From contig NZ_CP017659.1 in NCBI RefSeq assembly GCF_015326965.1, positions 1,364,001 to 1,428,000 on the forward strand: a stretch of 64,000 nt of DNA. The letters run 5' to 3'. The notes under the pieces were generated by a model. It made no database searches. It had not been told where the DNA came from and saw nothing but the letters and a program-made list of their open reading frames with translations. The DNA comes from Paenibacillus sp. JZ16 (GTDB taxonomy: Bacteria; Bacillota; Bacilli; Paenibacillales; Paenibacillaceae). Positions within the stretch are counted from its first letter, which is position 1. Each line of letters opens with the position of its first letter. The translations under genes and the position numbers were made by a program. This document shows, piece by piece, positions 26,033-33,715 of this stretch.

Positions 26033-26998
26033 CTAATACAGCGACTCGCCGGTCGCTTTCTTGCTGATGGTGTTTGCAATGGAAATCAGGAACAAGCCGA
26101 CAACCGATTTGAACACCCCGATGGCGGTTGCATAACTGTACTGAAGCTGCTGCAAGCCGGCTTTGTATATGTACGTGTCCAAGATTTCGCTGGACTGAAT
26201 GTTGAGCGGGTTCTGAAACACGAATACGCGTTCAAACCCATAATCCATGAAGTCCCCGATTTTGAGCAGGAACAGGATCGTTATCACGGGAAGCAGCGCC
26301 GGCAGGGTGATGCTGAGCGTCTGGCGCCATCTCCCCGCTCCATCGATTTCGGAGGCTTCGTAGAGGTCCGGATTAATGCCTGCGAGCGCCGCCAGATAAA
26401 TGATGGTCCCCCATCCGACATCTCTCCATAGTCCTGAGCCCACCAATACCGTTCGAATGTAAGAATCTTCGCCTAGGAAATAGATTGGATCGATACCGAA
26501 CCAACCGAGCATTACGTTCACGATCCCCGATGATGGAGAAAGGATCCCCACAAAGATACCGCTTACAATGACCCACGACAGAAAATGCGGCGCATAGAAA
26601 ATCGTCTGGACAATTTTCTTGTAAACGACCTGGCGCACCTCATTGAGTAATAAAGCCAAAACGATGGGGGCAGTAAAAGCAAACAGAATGTCATATGTAC
26701 CCAGCAGAAGCGTATTCCGCAGAATTTTCAAAAAATCATAGTGCTGGAACATTCGTTGAAAGTGCTCAAGCCCCACCCAGGGACTTCCCGTCACGCCTGC
26801 AAACAGATTGTAGTTCTGAAATGCGATCACGGAGCCCATTAACGGAACATACTTGAATAATCCGAAGAACAGCAGTCCCGGCAGCGATATGAAATACAGC
26901 GCTCTGTATTTCCACATGAAGCCGAGTATTCTTCTGCGATTATCGATCTTTCCCTCCAGCCTTGGGCTAACTGCTGCTGCTTTGCTTGGCTCGGCCAT
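26033..26998 (-). CDS. Carbohydrate ABC transporter permease, LplB type
   Basis: 321 residues with an N-terminal charged extension and six membrane segments. The EAA loop reads DLYEASEIDGAGRWRQTLSITLP. Partner of the LplC-type permease downstream. Its ribosome binding site (AGAGGTGA) overlaps the stop codon of the small tautomerase gene, so the two are coupled. No ATP-binding subunit is encoded in the module. Confidence 0.9.
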   Translation of the reverse strand: MAEPSKAAAVSPRLEGKIDNRRRILGFMWKYRALYFISLPGLLFFGLFKYVPLMGSVIAFQNYNLFAGVTGSPWVGLEHFQRMFQHYDFLKILRNTLLLGTYDILFAFTAPIVLALLLNEVRQVVYKKIVQTIFYAPHFLSWVIVSGIFVGILSPSSGIVNVMLGWFGIDPIYFLGEDSYIRTVLVGSGLWRDVGWGTIIYLAALAGINPDLYEASEIDGAGRWRQTLSITLPALLPVITILFLLKIGDFMDYGFERVFVFQNPLNIQSSEILDTYIYKAGLQQLQYSYATAIGVFKSVVGLFLISIANTISKKATGESLY

Positions 26999-27004
26999 CT
27001 GTCT

Positions 27005-27187
27005 TCACCTCTTGTTTCTCAAATTGGCCGGTGCGTTGTCATCAATCGGAATTTCGTCAAACTGAATGCTGATAAATTCAGGCTCACGATCAATGATCCG
27101 TGACAGCTCCTTTGTAAAAACATCAACGATTTCGTTCTTCTGCTCATCCGTGCGTCCTTCATACAATTTAATCGTAATTTGCGGCAT
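27005..27187 (-). CDS. 4-oxalocrotonate tautomerase-family protein
   Basis: 60 residues beginning Met-Pro, so Pro becomes the N-terminal catalytic base after Met removal, as in 4-oxalocrotonate tautomerases. The stretch KLYEGRTDEQKNEIVDVFTKEL matches the family's first strand and helix, and the length is typical for the small hexamer-forming group. A strong AAGGAGG lies eight bases before the start. It is the first gene of the module B operon, directly ahead of sugar permeases. Members interconvert keto and enol forms. An action on the unsaturated keto-uronates released by lyase/GH88 chemistry is possible but not shown. Confidence 0.85.
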   Translation of the reverse strand: MPQITIKLYEGRTDEQKNEIVDVFTKELSRIIDREPEFISIQFDEIPIDDNAPANLRNKR

Positions 27188-27229
27188 CGCTTTCGCCTCC
27201 TTAGGAATGATGATGTGATGAATATCCTT

Positions 27230-27259
27230 ATCCTATAAGTTTTCATGACCGGGCAGCAA
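27230..27259 (-). promoter_or_regulatory. Promoter candidate for the tautomerase-permease genes
   Basis: On the minus strand TTGCTG and TAGGAT are separated by 18 bases, about 40-70 bases before the tautomerase start. Both boxes are only moderately good, as expected of an activator-dependent promoter. Confidence 0.4.
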
Positions 27260-27277
27260 TGGAAGAAGATCGGTTCC

Positions 27278-27321
27278 TTTGTGTTTTTTTTAGGTGGATC
27301 GGCCGCTTGTGTTTTTTTAAG
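27278..27321. repeat. Tandem T-rich elements, copies A and B
   Basis: TTTGTGTTTTTTTTAGG at 27278-27294 and CTTGTGTTTTTTTAAG at 27306-27321 are direct repeats offset by 27-28 bases. They lie about 20 bases upstream of the -35 candidate for the tautomerase gene and match the element at 25124. Likely operator sites for the module's AraC-type response regulator. Confidence 0.5.
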
Positions 27322-27327
27322 ATCGAC

Positions 27328-27357
27328 TTGTTATTTCAATAGTTCTTAAGCTGTATA
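27328..27357 (+). promoter_or_regulatory. Promoter candidate for the GH88 gene
   Basis: TTGTTA and TGTATA are separated by 18 bases, about 90 bases before the GH88 start. It lies next to the divergent T-rich elements, so both directions may share activation. Confidence 0.4.
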
Positions 27358-27446
27358 TGTAGAATTTGCCAGCATTCTATGGAACAATGGATCAAAGCAG
27401 TTGCGACAATGAGCCAAACGATGACATCAGTTTTGGGAGGTTAGCG

Positions 27447-28640
27447 ATGAACGGACAACAACAGGAAACGATATCGCCCTATTCGCTATTATGGGGGCAA
27501 TTGGAAAGGAAACTGTCGCGAATGACCGGACAGCTTCAAGGCAAAGTTCCTCATGCAACAAAGAACGGAATCTATGATTCCACCCGGATCGACTGGTGGA
27601 CCTCCGGTTTTTGGCCGGGAATGCTCTGGATCATGTATGAGATGACCAAACAGCCGCAGTATAAGGAGTGGGCTTGGGAATGGGATATTCAGCTTGAACA
27701 CGCGCTTATCGGAGACAGTAATTTCCACCACGATGTCGGCTTTCAATTTCTGCCGACTGCCGTCATCAAATATAAGCTGACCGGCGATGTGGATGCCAGG
27801 CGGAGAGGATTGTTGGCCGCTACCCTGCTGGCAGGGAGGTATAACCCGGTCGGGAGATTCATACGTGCTTGGAATCAGGTGAAACCCACTTCATGGAACC
27901 ATGGGAATGAAGGCTGGTCCATTATCGACTCCACCATGAACCTCTCCCTCCTATTCTGGGCTTCCGAGGAGAGCGGTGACCCGAGATTCGCTCATATCGC
28001 CAGAGCCCAAGCGAATACGGTTGCCGAGTTTTTCATAAGATCGGACGGCTCCGTTCGGCACATCTGCCGATTTGATCCGTTAACGGGAGAATTTATCGAA
28101 GCGTTGGGAGGACAAGGCTATGGTCCGGAATCTGCTTGGAGCCGGGGAGCGGCCTGGGCATTGCATGGCATGGCTAACACCTATCGCTATACCCGCGATA
28201 TTCAGTACCTTGAAGCCGCCAAGCGGGTTGCCCATTTCTTCATAGCTTCTCTTGAGGAGGATTCCATACCCCGCTGGGATTTCCGTACGGAGCGCAAGGA
28301 GATGGAACCATCCGCTCATGAAGAGACGGAAGCATCCCCGAAGACTACCGAGCCCCGGGATACGTCAGCAGCATCCTGCGCCGCTTCCGGTCTACTTGAA
28401 CTCGCGGACCTGGTGCCTATAACCGAAAGTTCTCTGTACCGTGAAAGTGCCTTGCGTATCATCAACTCCTTAACGGCCCATTACGCCGAATGGGATGACC
28501 CCGCTTATGAAGGCATACTGAAGGAAGCCACAGGACATCTGCCTGCCGGACAAAATATAAACGTTTCGCTGATCTATGGAGATTACTATTATGTTGAGAC
28601 CGCTGCCAAGTTAATGGGATGGAAAAACCGGATCTTCTGA
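27447..28640 (+). CDS. GH88 unsaturated glucuronyl hydrolase
   Basis: About 397 residues, normal family length, (alpha/alpha)6 barrel. WWTSGFWPGMLW at about 50-61, HHDVGFQF with Asp96 and IIDSTMNLSLLFWAS with Asp161 are the hallmark segments; the two Asp residues correspond to the essential pair of the Bacillus UGL enzyme. The protein hydrates the double bond of unsaturated glucuronyl or galacturonyl residues at oligosaccharide ends, releasing a keto-uronate. There is no signal peptide, so it works in the cytoplasm downstream of the heparinase-like lyases. The start at 27447 follows GGGAGG at 6 bases. It is the only plus-strand enzyme of the region and ends inside its own terminator hairpin. 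Confidence 0.92.
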   Translation: MNGQQQETISPYSLLWGQLERKLSRMTGQLQGKVPHATKNGIYDSTRIDWWTSGFWPGMLWIMYEMTKQPQYKEWAWEWDIQLEHALIGDSNFHHDVGFQFLPTAVIKYKLTGDVDARRRGLLAATLLAGRYNPVGRFIRAWNQVKPTSWNHGNEGWSIIDSTMNLSLLFWASEESGDPRFAHIARAQANTVAEFFIRSDGSVRHICRFDPLTGEFIEALGGQGYGPESAWSRGAAWALHGMANTYRYTRDIQYLEAAKRVAHFFIASLEEDSIPRWDFRTERKEMEPSAHEETEASPKTTEPRDTSAASCAASGLLELADLVPITESSLYRESALRIINSLTAHYAEWDDPAYEGILKEATGHLPAGQNINVSLIYGDYYYVETAAKLMGWKNRIF

Positions 28641-28650
28641 TCCGGTTTTT
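28623..28650. terminator. Bidirectional terminator overlapping the GH88 stop codon
   Basis: AACCGGATC (28626-28634) and GATCCGGTT (28639-28647) pair perfectly around a 4-base loop, with T-runs in both directions. The GH88 TGA stop lies in the loop and right arm. It also ends the minus-strand kinase gene, whose stop is at 28666. Confidence 0.85.
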
Positions 28651-28665
28651 TGCGTGTCCATCCAT

Positions 28666-29748
28666 CTACTCTTCTTTAGGTATCCGGATATAGAAACAGC
28701 TGCCGCCCGCATGCTTCCCTCCGCTCTCAGCCCATACCTGACCGCCATGTGCAGATACCAGCTGCTTGACGATGGCAAGCCCCATACCGCTCCCGCCACT
28801 TGACCGATTCCTTGATTTATCGCCCCGATACAGCCTTTCGAAAATATACGGCAGATCGGAGGAAGAGATCCCCTGACCTGAATCCTGTATTCGAATCAGG
28901 GCATGTGCCCCTTCGTCCACGAGCTCGGCTTGTACCGTTCCTCCAGCTGGCGTGTAGTGCACGGCATTGCTTAACATGTTGATCAGAACCTGGAGCATTC
29001 GGTCGGCATCCACCTCGGCTAGAATCGTCGAACCGCCGACATATTGCAGGTCCACCTTTTTTTCATAATACATTGCAGTCGCCAAGGTGATGGCCCTCTC
29101 CATAATATAGCCAAGATCCTGCTTGGATCGGGATAGCTGAAACTCGGGTGATTCCATGTCATGCAGATCCTCAAGCTCCGTTACAAGCTGAATCAATCGA
29201 TCAATCTCTTCAAGACACGTTTGAAACCGATCTGCGGTCGGCTCCCAGATCCCATCCTCAAGTGCACGGGTGTGACTCTTTAATGTGGTTAACGGCGTTC
29301 GCAATTCATGTGCGATATCTTGGGTCATATTCCTGCGCAGCAGCTCCTGCTTCTGTAACTGCACAGCCAGTTCGTTCAGTGAAGAACCAAGTCCCGCGAT
29401 TTCATCGTACCCTTTGGTTGTCACACGGATGTCCCAATTCCCCCGCGTCATCATCTCAGCCGCTCGTTTCATCTGGACGAGGGGAGCCGATATTCTCTTC
29501 GCAACGTATATGCCGATCACGGAAGCAATGGCAATCGATAGGAGACATGTCAATATGATGGATTGCATCTGCGCTTGCTCCAAATGGTAATTCAGCTCAG
29601 CCATTCCATCATGCACGGATGATTGCTGCTGGAACATGGCGATATGATAATGGTTGGTCACAATATTGATTACGGTAAACACGATCAATATCCCTGCCGT
29701 GATACTGATGATGATAGCGGCAAGCCTCAGGTCCAGACGATGCTTCAA
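28666..29748 (-). CDS. Sensor histidine kinase, BaeS/OmpR-partner type
   Basis: 360 residues. Two membrane helices at about 10-30 and 62-82 enclose a short extracellular loop. A HAMP domain, a HisKA domain with DIAHELRTPLTTL (His147) and a HATPase with GSGMGLAIVKQL follow. The small loop suggests sensing at or in the membrane rather than of a sugar. The start is TTG with GGAGGTG nine bases upstream, overlapping the regulator's stop as TTGA. No obvious target genes lie beside it. Confidence 0.92.
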   Translation of the reverse strand: MKHRLDLRLAAIIISITAGILIVFTVINIVTNHYHIAMFQQQSSVHDGMAELNYHLEQAQMQSIILTCLLSIAIASVIGIYVAKRISAPLVQMKRAAEMMTRGNWDIRVTTKGYDEIAGLGSSLNELAVQLQKQELLRRNMTQDIAHELRTPLTTLKSHTRALEDGIWEPTADRFQTCLEEIDRLIQLVTELEDLHDMESPEFQLSRSKQDLGYIMERAITLATAMYYEKKVDLQYVGGSTILAEVDADRMLQVLINMLSNAVHYTPAGGTVQAELVDEGAHALIRIQDSGQGISSSDLPYIFERLYRGDKSRNRSSGGSGMGLAIVKQLVSAHGGQVWAESGGKHAGGSCFYIRIPKEE

Positions 29749-30437
29749 GCCCTATCACCTCCAAAGCGGTATCCGAATCCGTATACGGTGATGATATATT
29801 GGGGCTGCCTAGGGTCGGATTCAATCTTTTGCCTCAGATTCTTGATATGCTGATCAATAATTCGGATGTCGCCGATAAAGTCATAGCCTAACACGCGATC
29901 AACCAGTTCTTCGCGCGAGAAATTGCGCTGGGGGTACTTGGCCAACAGAAGCAGCAATTTGTATTCGCTTGGCGTCAAGTTTACAACCTGTCCATGGCAG
30001 GTAACTTCGTGTTTCATCGAATGAATGGCCAGCGCGCCTTGGTGATACACAATTACGTCCGCCAGGAGCTTGCTGTCATCTCCTCTTCTCAGAACGGCCT
30101 TGACTCTTGCTACAACTTCCCGAGGGTCGAACGGCTTCACGATATAATCATCGGCTCCGATGGCAAACCCGCCAATCCGGCTGCTCTGGGCCATCTTTGC
30201 CGTTAACATGATAATGGGTACCGGGCTGAACGTTCGAATCTCCTGGCATATCCGCTCGCCATCCATATCCGGGAGCATGAGGTCCAATATAACAAGATCC
30301 ACGGATTGCTCTCGCAGGAAATCGAACGCTTCGGCACCGTTGGCCGCTTCCAGCGTCAGATAATGTTCTTTGTTCAGGTAGGATACAAGAACTTCTCGAA
30401 TATTCGGTTCATCATCCACGATTAATATGGTCTTCAT
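29745..30437 (-). CDS. OmpR/PhoB-family response regulator
   Basis: 230 residues. The receiver domain has acidic Asp8/Asp9 and phospho-acceptor Asp52 (VILDLMLPDMDG); a winged-helix DNA-binding domain follows, with NLTPSEYKLLLLLA and the C-terminal hairpin TVYGFGYRF. Cognate of the kinase encoded downstream with a 4-base overlap. AAGGAGA precedes the start. A typical autoregulated pair; the stimulus cannot be read from the sequence. Confidence 0.93.
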   Translation of the reverse strand: MKTILIVDDEPNIREVLVSYLNKEHYLTLEAANGAEAFDFLREQSVDLVILDLMLPDMDGERICQEIRTFSPVPIIMLTAKMAQSSRIGGFAIGADDYIVKPFDPREVVARVKAVLRRGDDSKLLADVIVYHQGALAIHSMKHEVTCHGQVVNLTPSEYKLLLLLAKYPQRNFSREELVDRVLGYDFIGDIRIIDQHIKNLRQKIESDPRQPQYIITVYGFGYRFGGDRA

Positions 30438-30596
30438 TCCGGTTTCTCCTTATAGTATCCTTCATCAATACAAGTCAACTTTAACATAAGACTCCATTGT
30501 AACTGAAACTTGTGAAGATTCGATGAGGATGAACCAAGAAACCCCTTAGCCCATGACATTCATAGGTGCAGCTGTTGTCTATAGGTCTGAAGCTCG

Positions 30597-31436
30597 TCAT
30601 AACTTGGCCGCTTCGATCCGGGACTTCAAATAAGAGATGCTTTGCGGCACTTCACGTTCATGCAAGCCATGAAGAATCAGCGGTCCACTGAAATGGGAAG
30701 CGTGCAGGAGCTTCATGTATGCTTCGTAGTCCAGTTCACCGGTTCCGGCTGCCCTATACTGTAATCCTTCCATAGTCGAATAATCTTTGGCATGGGCTAT
30801 AATGACATGTTCACTGAGCAGCAACAGCGCTTGTTCAATTACCTCTGTTAAAGGCATCCCTTCGTTCGGGTGGAACAAATTCGCTGCGTCCAGAACTATT
30901 TTTAACCGGGGAGAATCCATCGTATCCAGCAGCCTTCTGGCTTTGACCGCATCGCTGATCACATTGGCGGGCTCAGGTTCGACAGCCAGCTCCAGCTCGT
31001 ACTCGGCAGCGATATTCACTAATTCACGCATGGACGTAAGCAGGTCATCCCATGCTTCCGGTGAATTGTTGTCCGGATGTGCCCTCCACATATTGTCCTT
31101 ATCCCTTGTGCCGGTACACAGGGTAATGACCGACGTTCCCATCGAATGGCACATGGCTGCCAAGTGGCGAAATCGTCGGATGTCATCCCGCAATCTCTGA
31201 CGGTCCGGGTGAATCATATTGAAGGTCCCGGATACTGCGGCTATATGTAGATGCCGTTTCTCACATTCTTCTCTTATATACACCGCGGTTTCCAGATCGA
31301 TCTCGTGCGGCAGTGATGGGAGACCCGCACAGGAAAGATTGAATTGAATGACACTCAGCCCGGTTGCTTTCACTGCGTCCAAATTCCCCTCCAGTGTCGG
31401 CCTCTCAAAAGTCTTGGAGAAAATGCCCAGCCTCAT
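30597..31436 (-). CDS. Sugar phosphate isomerase/epimerase-like TIM-barrel protein
   Basis: 279 residues of the xylose-isomerase-like AP-endonuclease-2 fold. Acidic residues at strand ends (AVEPEPANV, KIVLDAANLFHP, HAKDY) are the usual divalent-metal ligands. This family includes IolE-, IolI- and IolH-like enzymes acting on inositol derivatives and keto-sugars. It starts 3 bases after the stop of the Gfo/Idh gene with GGGAGGTG, so the two form a pair that probably performs successive steps on one sugar or inositol. The precise substrate is unknown. Confidence 0.85.
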   Translation of the reverse strand: MRLGIFSKTFERPTLEGNLDAVKATGLSVIQFNLSCAGLPSLPHEIDLETAVYIREECEKRHLHIAAVSGTFNMIHPDRQRLRDDIRRFRHLAAMCHSMGTSVITLCTGTRDKDNMWRAHPDNNSPEAWDDLLTSMRELVNIAAEYELELAVEPEPANVISDAVKARRLLDTMDSPRLKIVLDAANLFHPNEGMPLTEVIEQALLLLSEHVIIAHAKDYSTMEGLQYRAAGTGELDYEAYMKLLHASHFSGPLILHGLHEREVPQSISYLKSRIEAAKL

Positions 31437-31439
31437 GCT

Positions 31440-32510
31440 TCATACACCTCCCGTTACGTCAGCCAGCCTCACCGTATCCCCGCTCTCCACCGATCGTGCA
31501 ATCGCCGCCATGGCACGCATAGCAGCCACTCCATCCTCCAGATTGGCCCCTTTCATGGCAACCTGATTCAAAACCGTATCCGCAAAGCTTTCAACCTGCA
31601 GCTTGAAGAAATGGGCATCTTCCCCGAGCGGTCGATGATAACAACCATCCCGTGCCGAGAAGACTTCTACGTCGCTGGACTTAAAAAGCCAAGGATTATA
31701 GGTCTTGCCAATAATGCTTCCGTGTTCGCCGTAGATCTGAAAACCCTCATGCCAGTCCATCCGCACGGCAACCGTAAGATCCAGATGTCCTACAGCGCCC
31801 GAGGCATACTGCACCGTGACAAACCAGTTGTACGCTCCGAACTTCTGCGTGTTCCACGCCGTAACGCTTTCCATCTCTCCGCCTAAAAAACGAGCCGTAT
31901 CCACCAGATGACTGCCATGCGTCAGCATGAAGTAACGCAGCTTATCCAGCTTCGGATTGCCTTCCGGCTTTAAAGCATTCGGACTATGCTGCACCATCGG
32001 CTGCACGTTGTCGGTGACCGTATATCGATAAGTTGAGTCGCAGTACCATGCTTTCAGCGCCAGCATCTCACCCATTTCTTGATCAATAAACTGCTTGGCA
32101 TACGCGATGCCGGGGTCAAAGCGCTTCATATTTCCGATTTGGACAATACATCCGGTAGCCCCGGCCTTCTGCTGCAATTCCTCACACTCTTCGACGCTGA
32201 CGCCCAGAGGCTTTTCCACTAGGACGTGCTTGCCCGCTGCAATGGCTTTAAGGGCAGCTTCCACATGAAATTGATCCGCGATGCCAATGATAACAGCCTC
32301 CACATCGGGATCGGCAAGCATTTTATCATAATCGCTGTAGATCTTGGCTGGCTGGTGGATTTCGGCCATGCGGCTCAGCAAATCCTCCGCGACATCGCAT
32401 ATCGCGTATAGCCTGGCATTGCGCGCTCTCCGGCAAGCCTCGAAATGTCCGTACTGCGATATGGGGCCACAGCCAAGAACCCCGATATTTAATTCCATCT
32501 TATCCATCAT
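31440..32510 (-). CDS. Gfo/Idh/MocA-family NAD(P)-dependent oxidoreductase
   Basis: About 356 residues. GCGPISQYGH is the nucleotide-binding motif and VEKPLGV the conserved Lys-Pro loop. It is a paralogue of the protein at 12706. Coupled to the TIM-barrel isomerase downstream; this pairing recurs in sugar and inositol catabolic operons. The ATG at 32510 follows AGGAGG; a TTG one codon earlier is better spaced and cannot be excluded. It lies between the terminator of the mgl-type operon and the isomerase, so it has its own promoter. Confidence 0.87.
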   Translation of the reverse strand: MMDKMELNIGVLGCGPISQYGHFEACRRARNARLYAICDVAEDLLSRMAEIHQPAKIYSDYDKMLADPDVEAVIIGIADQFHVEAALKAIAAGKHVLVEKPLGVSVEECEELQQKAGATGCIVQIGNMKRFDPGIAYAKQFIDQEMGEMLALKAWYCDSTYRYTVTDNVQPMVQHSPNALKPEGNPKLDKLRYFMLTHGSHLVDTARFLGGEMESVTAWNTQKFGAYNWFVTVQYASGAVGHLDLTVAVRMDWHEGFQIYGEHGSIIGKTYNPWLFKSSDVEVFSARDGCYHRPLGEDAHFFKLQVESFADTVLNQVAMKGANLEDGVAAMRAMAAIARSVESGDTVRLADVTGGV

Positions 32511-32656
32511 CAAATCAGCACCTCCTGTAATGGATGATTATAAAGAAAAACGTCTATCGACGTACTTTCTCGGAAGACAGACCGCGTTTAGAGGATGTTT
32601 TTCTTGCGATATCAGGAATGCCCGTGCTTCGTAGTTTATACTTTCTGATATCTTTA

Positions 32657-32690
32657 CAAAAGCCGCAGGATATATTCCAGCGGCTTCTTT
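32657..32690 (-). terminator. Terminator of the mgl-type operon
   Basis: On the minus strand AAGCCGC and GCGGCTT pair around a 13-base loop and are followed by TTGT after the stem. The T-tract is short, but the position, 10 bases after the mglC stop, is right. Confidence 0.6.
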
Positions 32691-32695
32691 TGCTA

Positions 32696-33715
32696 TTATT
32701 TTTTTGCCATGTATTTGCGAATATCAAATGCGACCGCTGCTACGATAATAAGCCCTTTAATGATCAATTGCCAGTATGGGCTGACACCGATAAAGGTTAA
32801 TCCGTAATTGATGACGCCGAAGATAAGAACCCCGGCCATCACGCCCGGCACCGTGCCGATGCCTCCTGCAGTGGATACCCCTCCAACCACGCATGCGGCA
32901 ATCGCATCCAGTTCATACATATTGCCGTAGTTATTCGTCGCGCCCCCGGTTCTCGCAGCCTCCAGTACGCCGGCGATGCCGTACAACGCACCGGAAATAG
33001 CGTAGATCGCTATCAGATTACGGGCTACATTGATCCCCGATACATGCGCCGCTTGCACGTTGCCGCCGATCGCATACATATTTTTGCCGAGACGGGTCTT
33101 GTTGAATATGACCCAGCAGATAAGTGCAACGAAGACGGCGATAATGACGATGTAAGGGAGAGAATACCCACCCCCGAAGTCGATGTAGCCGCTGCCCCAC
33201 ACGGTAAAGTCCGGTCTTAAGCCGCCGATCGGCTGGGATTGGTTCGGCTCCATATCAAAATAGATGGAGTTGACGCCATATATGCCGACCATCGTACCGA
33301 GTGTCGCTATGAACGGCGGCACATGCAGTTTAGCTACGATGAAACCATTGATGAACCCAACGATAAGTCCCGCTGCAATACCGATAAGGATCGGCAATAC
33401 AACCGATACTTGAGGCAGGTCCGGGAAGAAGCGATTTGCGTATACATCCGTTTGCAGCATGGAAGCCGATACGACCGCCGTTAATCCGACAACGCGTCCT
33501 GCGGAGAGGTCAACCCCGCCGGTGATCAGAATGAACGCCGCGCCAAGCGCGATAATTAATCGGGTGGAGGATTGCTGCAAAATATCCCGGAGCGTGGAGA
33601 AGGCCAGAAAGTTGGGATCTGCAACGGCAATCCCGATAACGAGCAATATTAATACTACGAATATGGCACGCTGCGCCAAATAATCTTTAACCTTACCGAT
33701 GGTTTGCGTATTCAT
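32696..33715 (-). CDS. mglC: Galactose/ribose-type ABC transporter permease, MglC/RbsC family
   Basis: About 339 residues, very hydrophobic, with ITGGVDLSAGRVVGL and the C-terminal GGVSTAGGIGTVPGVMAGVL typical of the MglC/RbsC class. It forms a homodimeric channel for a monosaccharide such as galactose, methyl-galactoside, ribose or a related sugar. The start (33715) lies inside the mglA reading frame with a 23-base overlap and GGGAGGGG in front, so expression is coupled. The exact sugar is not readable from the sequence; mgl is used because the binding protein is closest to the galactose type. Confidence 0.85.
   Translation of the reverse strand: MNTQTIGKVKDYLAQRAIFVVLILLVIGIAVADPNFLAFSTLRDILQQSSTRLIIALGAAFILITGGVDLSAGRVVGLTAVVSASMLQTDVYANRFFPDLPQVSVVLPILIGIAAGLIVGFINGFIVAKLHVPPFIATLGTMVGIYGVNSIYFDMEPNQSQPIGGLRPDFTVWGSGYIDFGGGYSLPYIVIIAVFVALICWVIFNKTRLGKNMYAIGGNVQAAHVSGINVARNLIAIYAISGALYGIAGVLEAARTGGATNNYGNMYELDAIAACVVGGVSTAGGIGTVPGVMAGVLIFGVINYGLTFIGVSPYWQLIIKGLIIVAAVAFDIRKYMAKK

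Noticed and set aside
27278..27321. T-rich repeats considered as transposon ends
   Set aside because: They are direct, not inverted, no target duplication or transposase is present, and a third copy sits upstream of a promoter.
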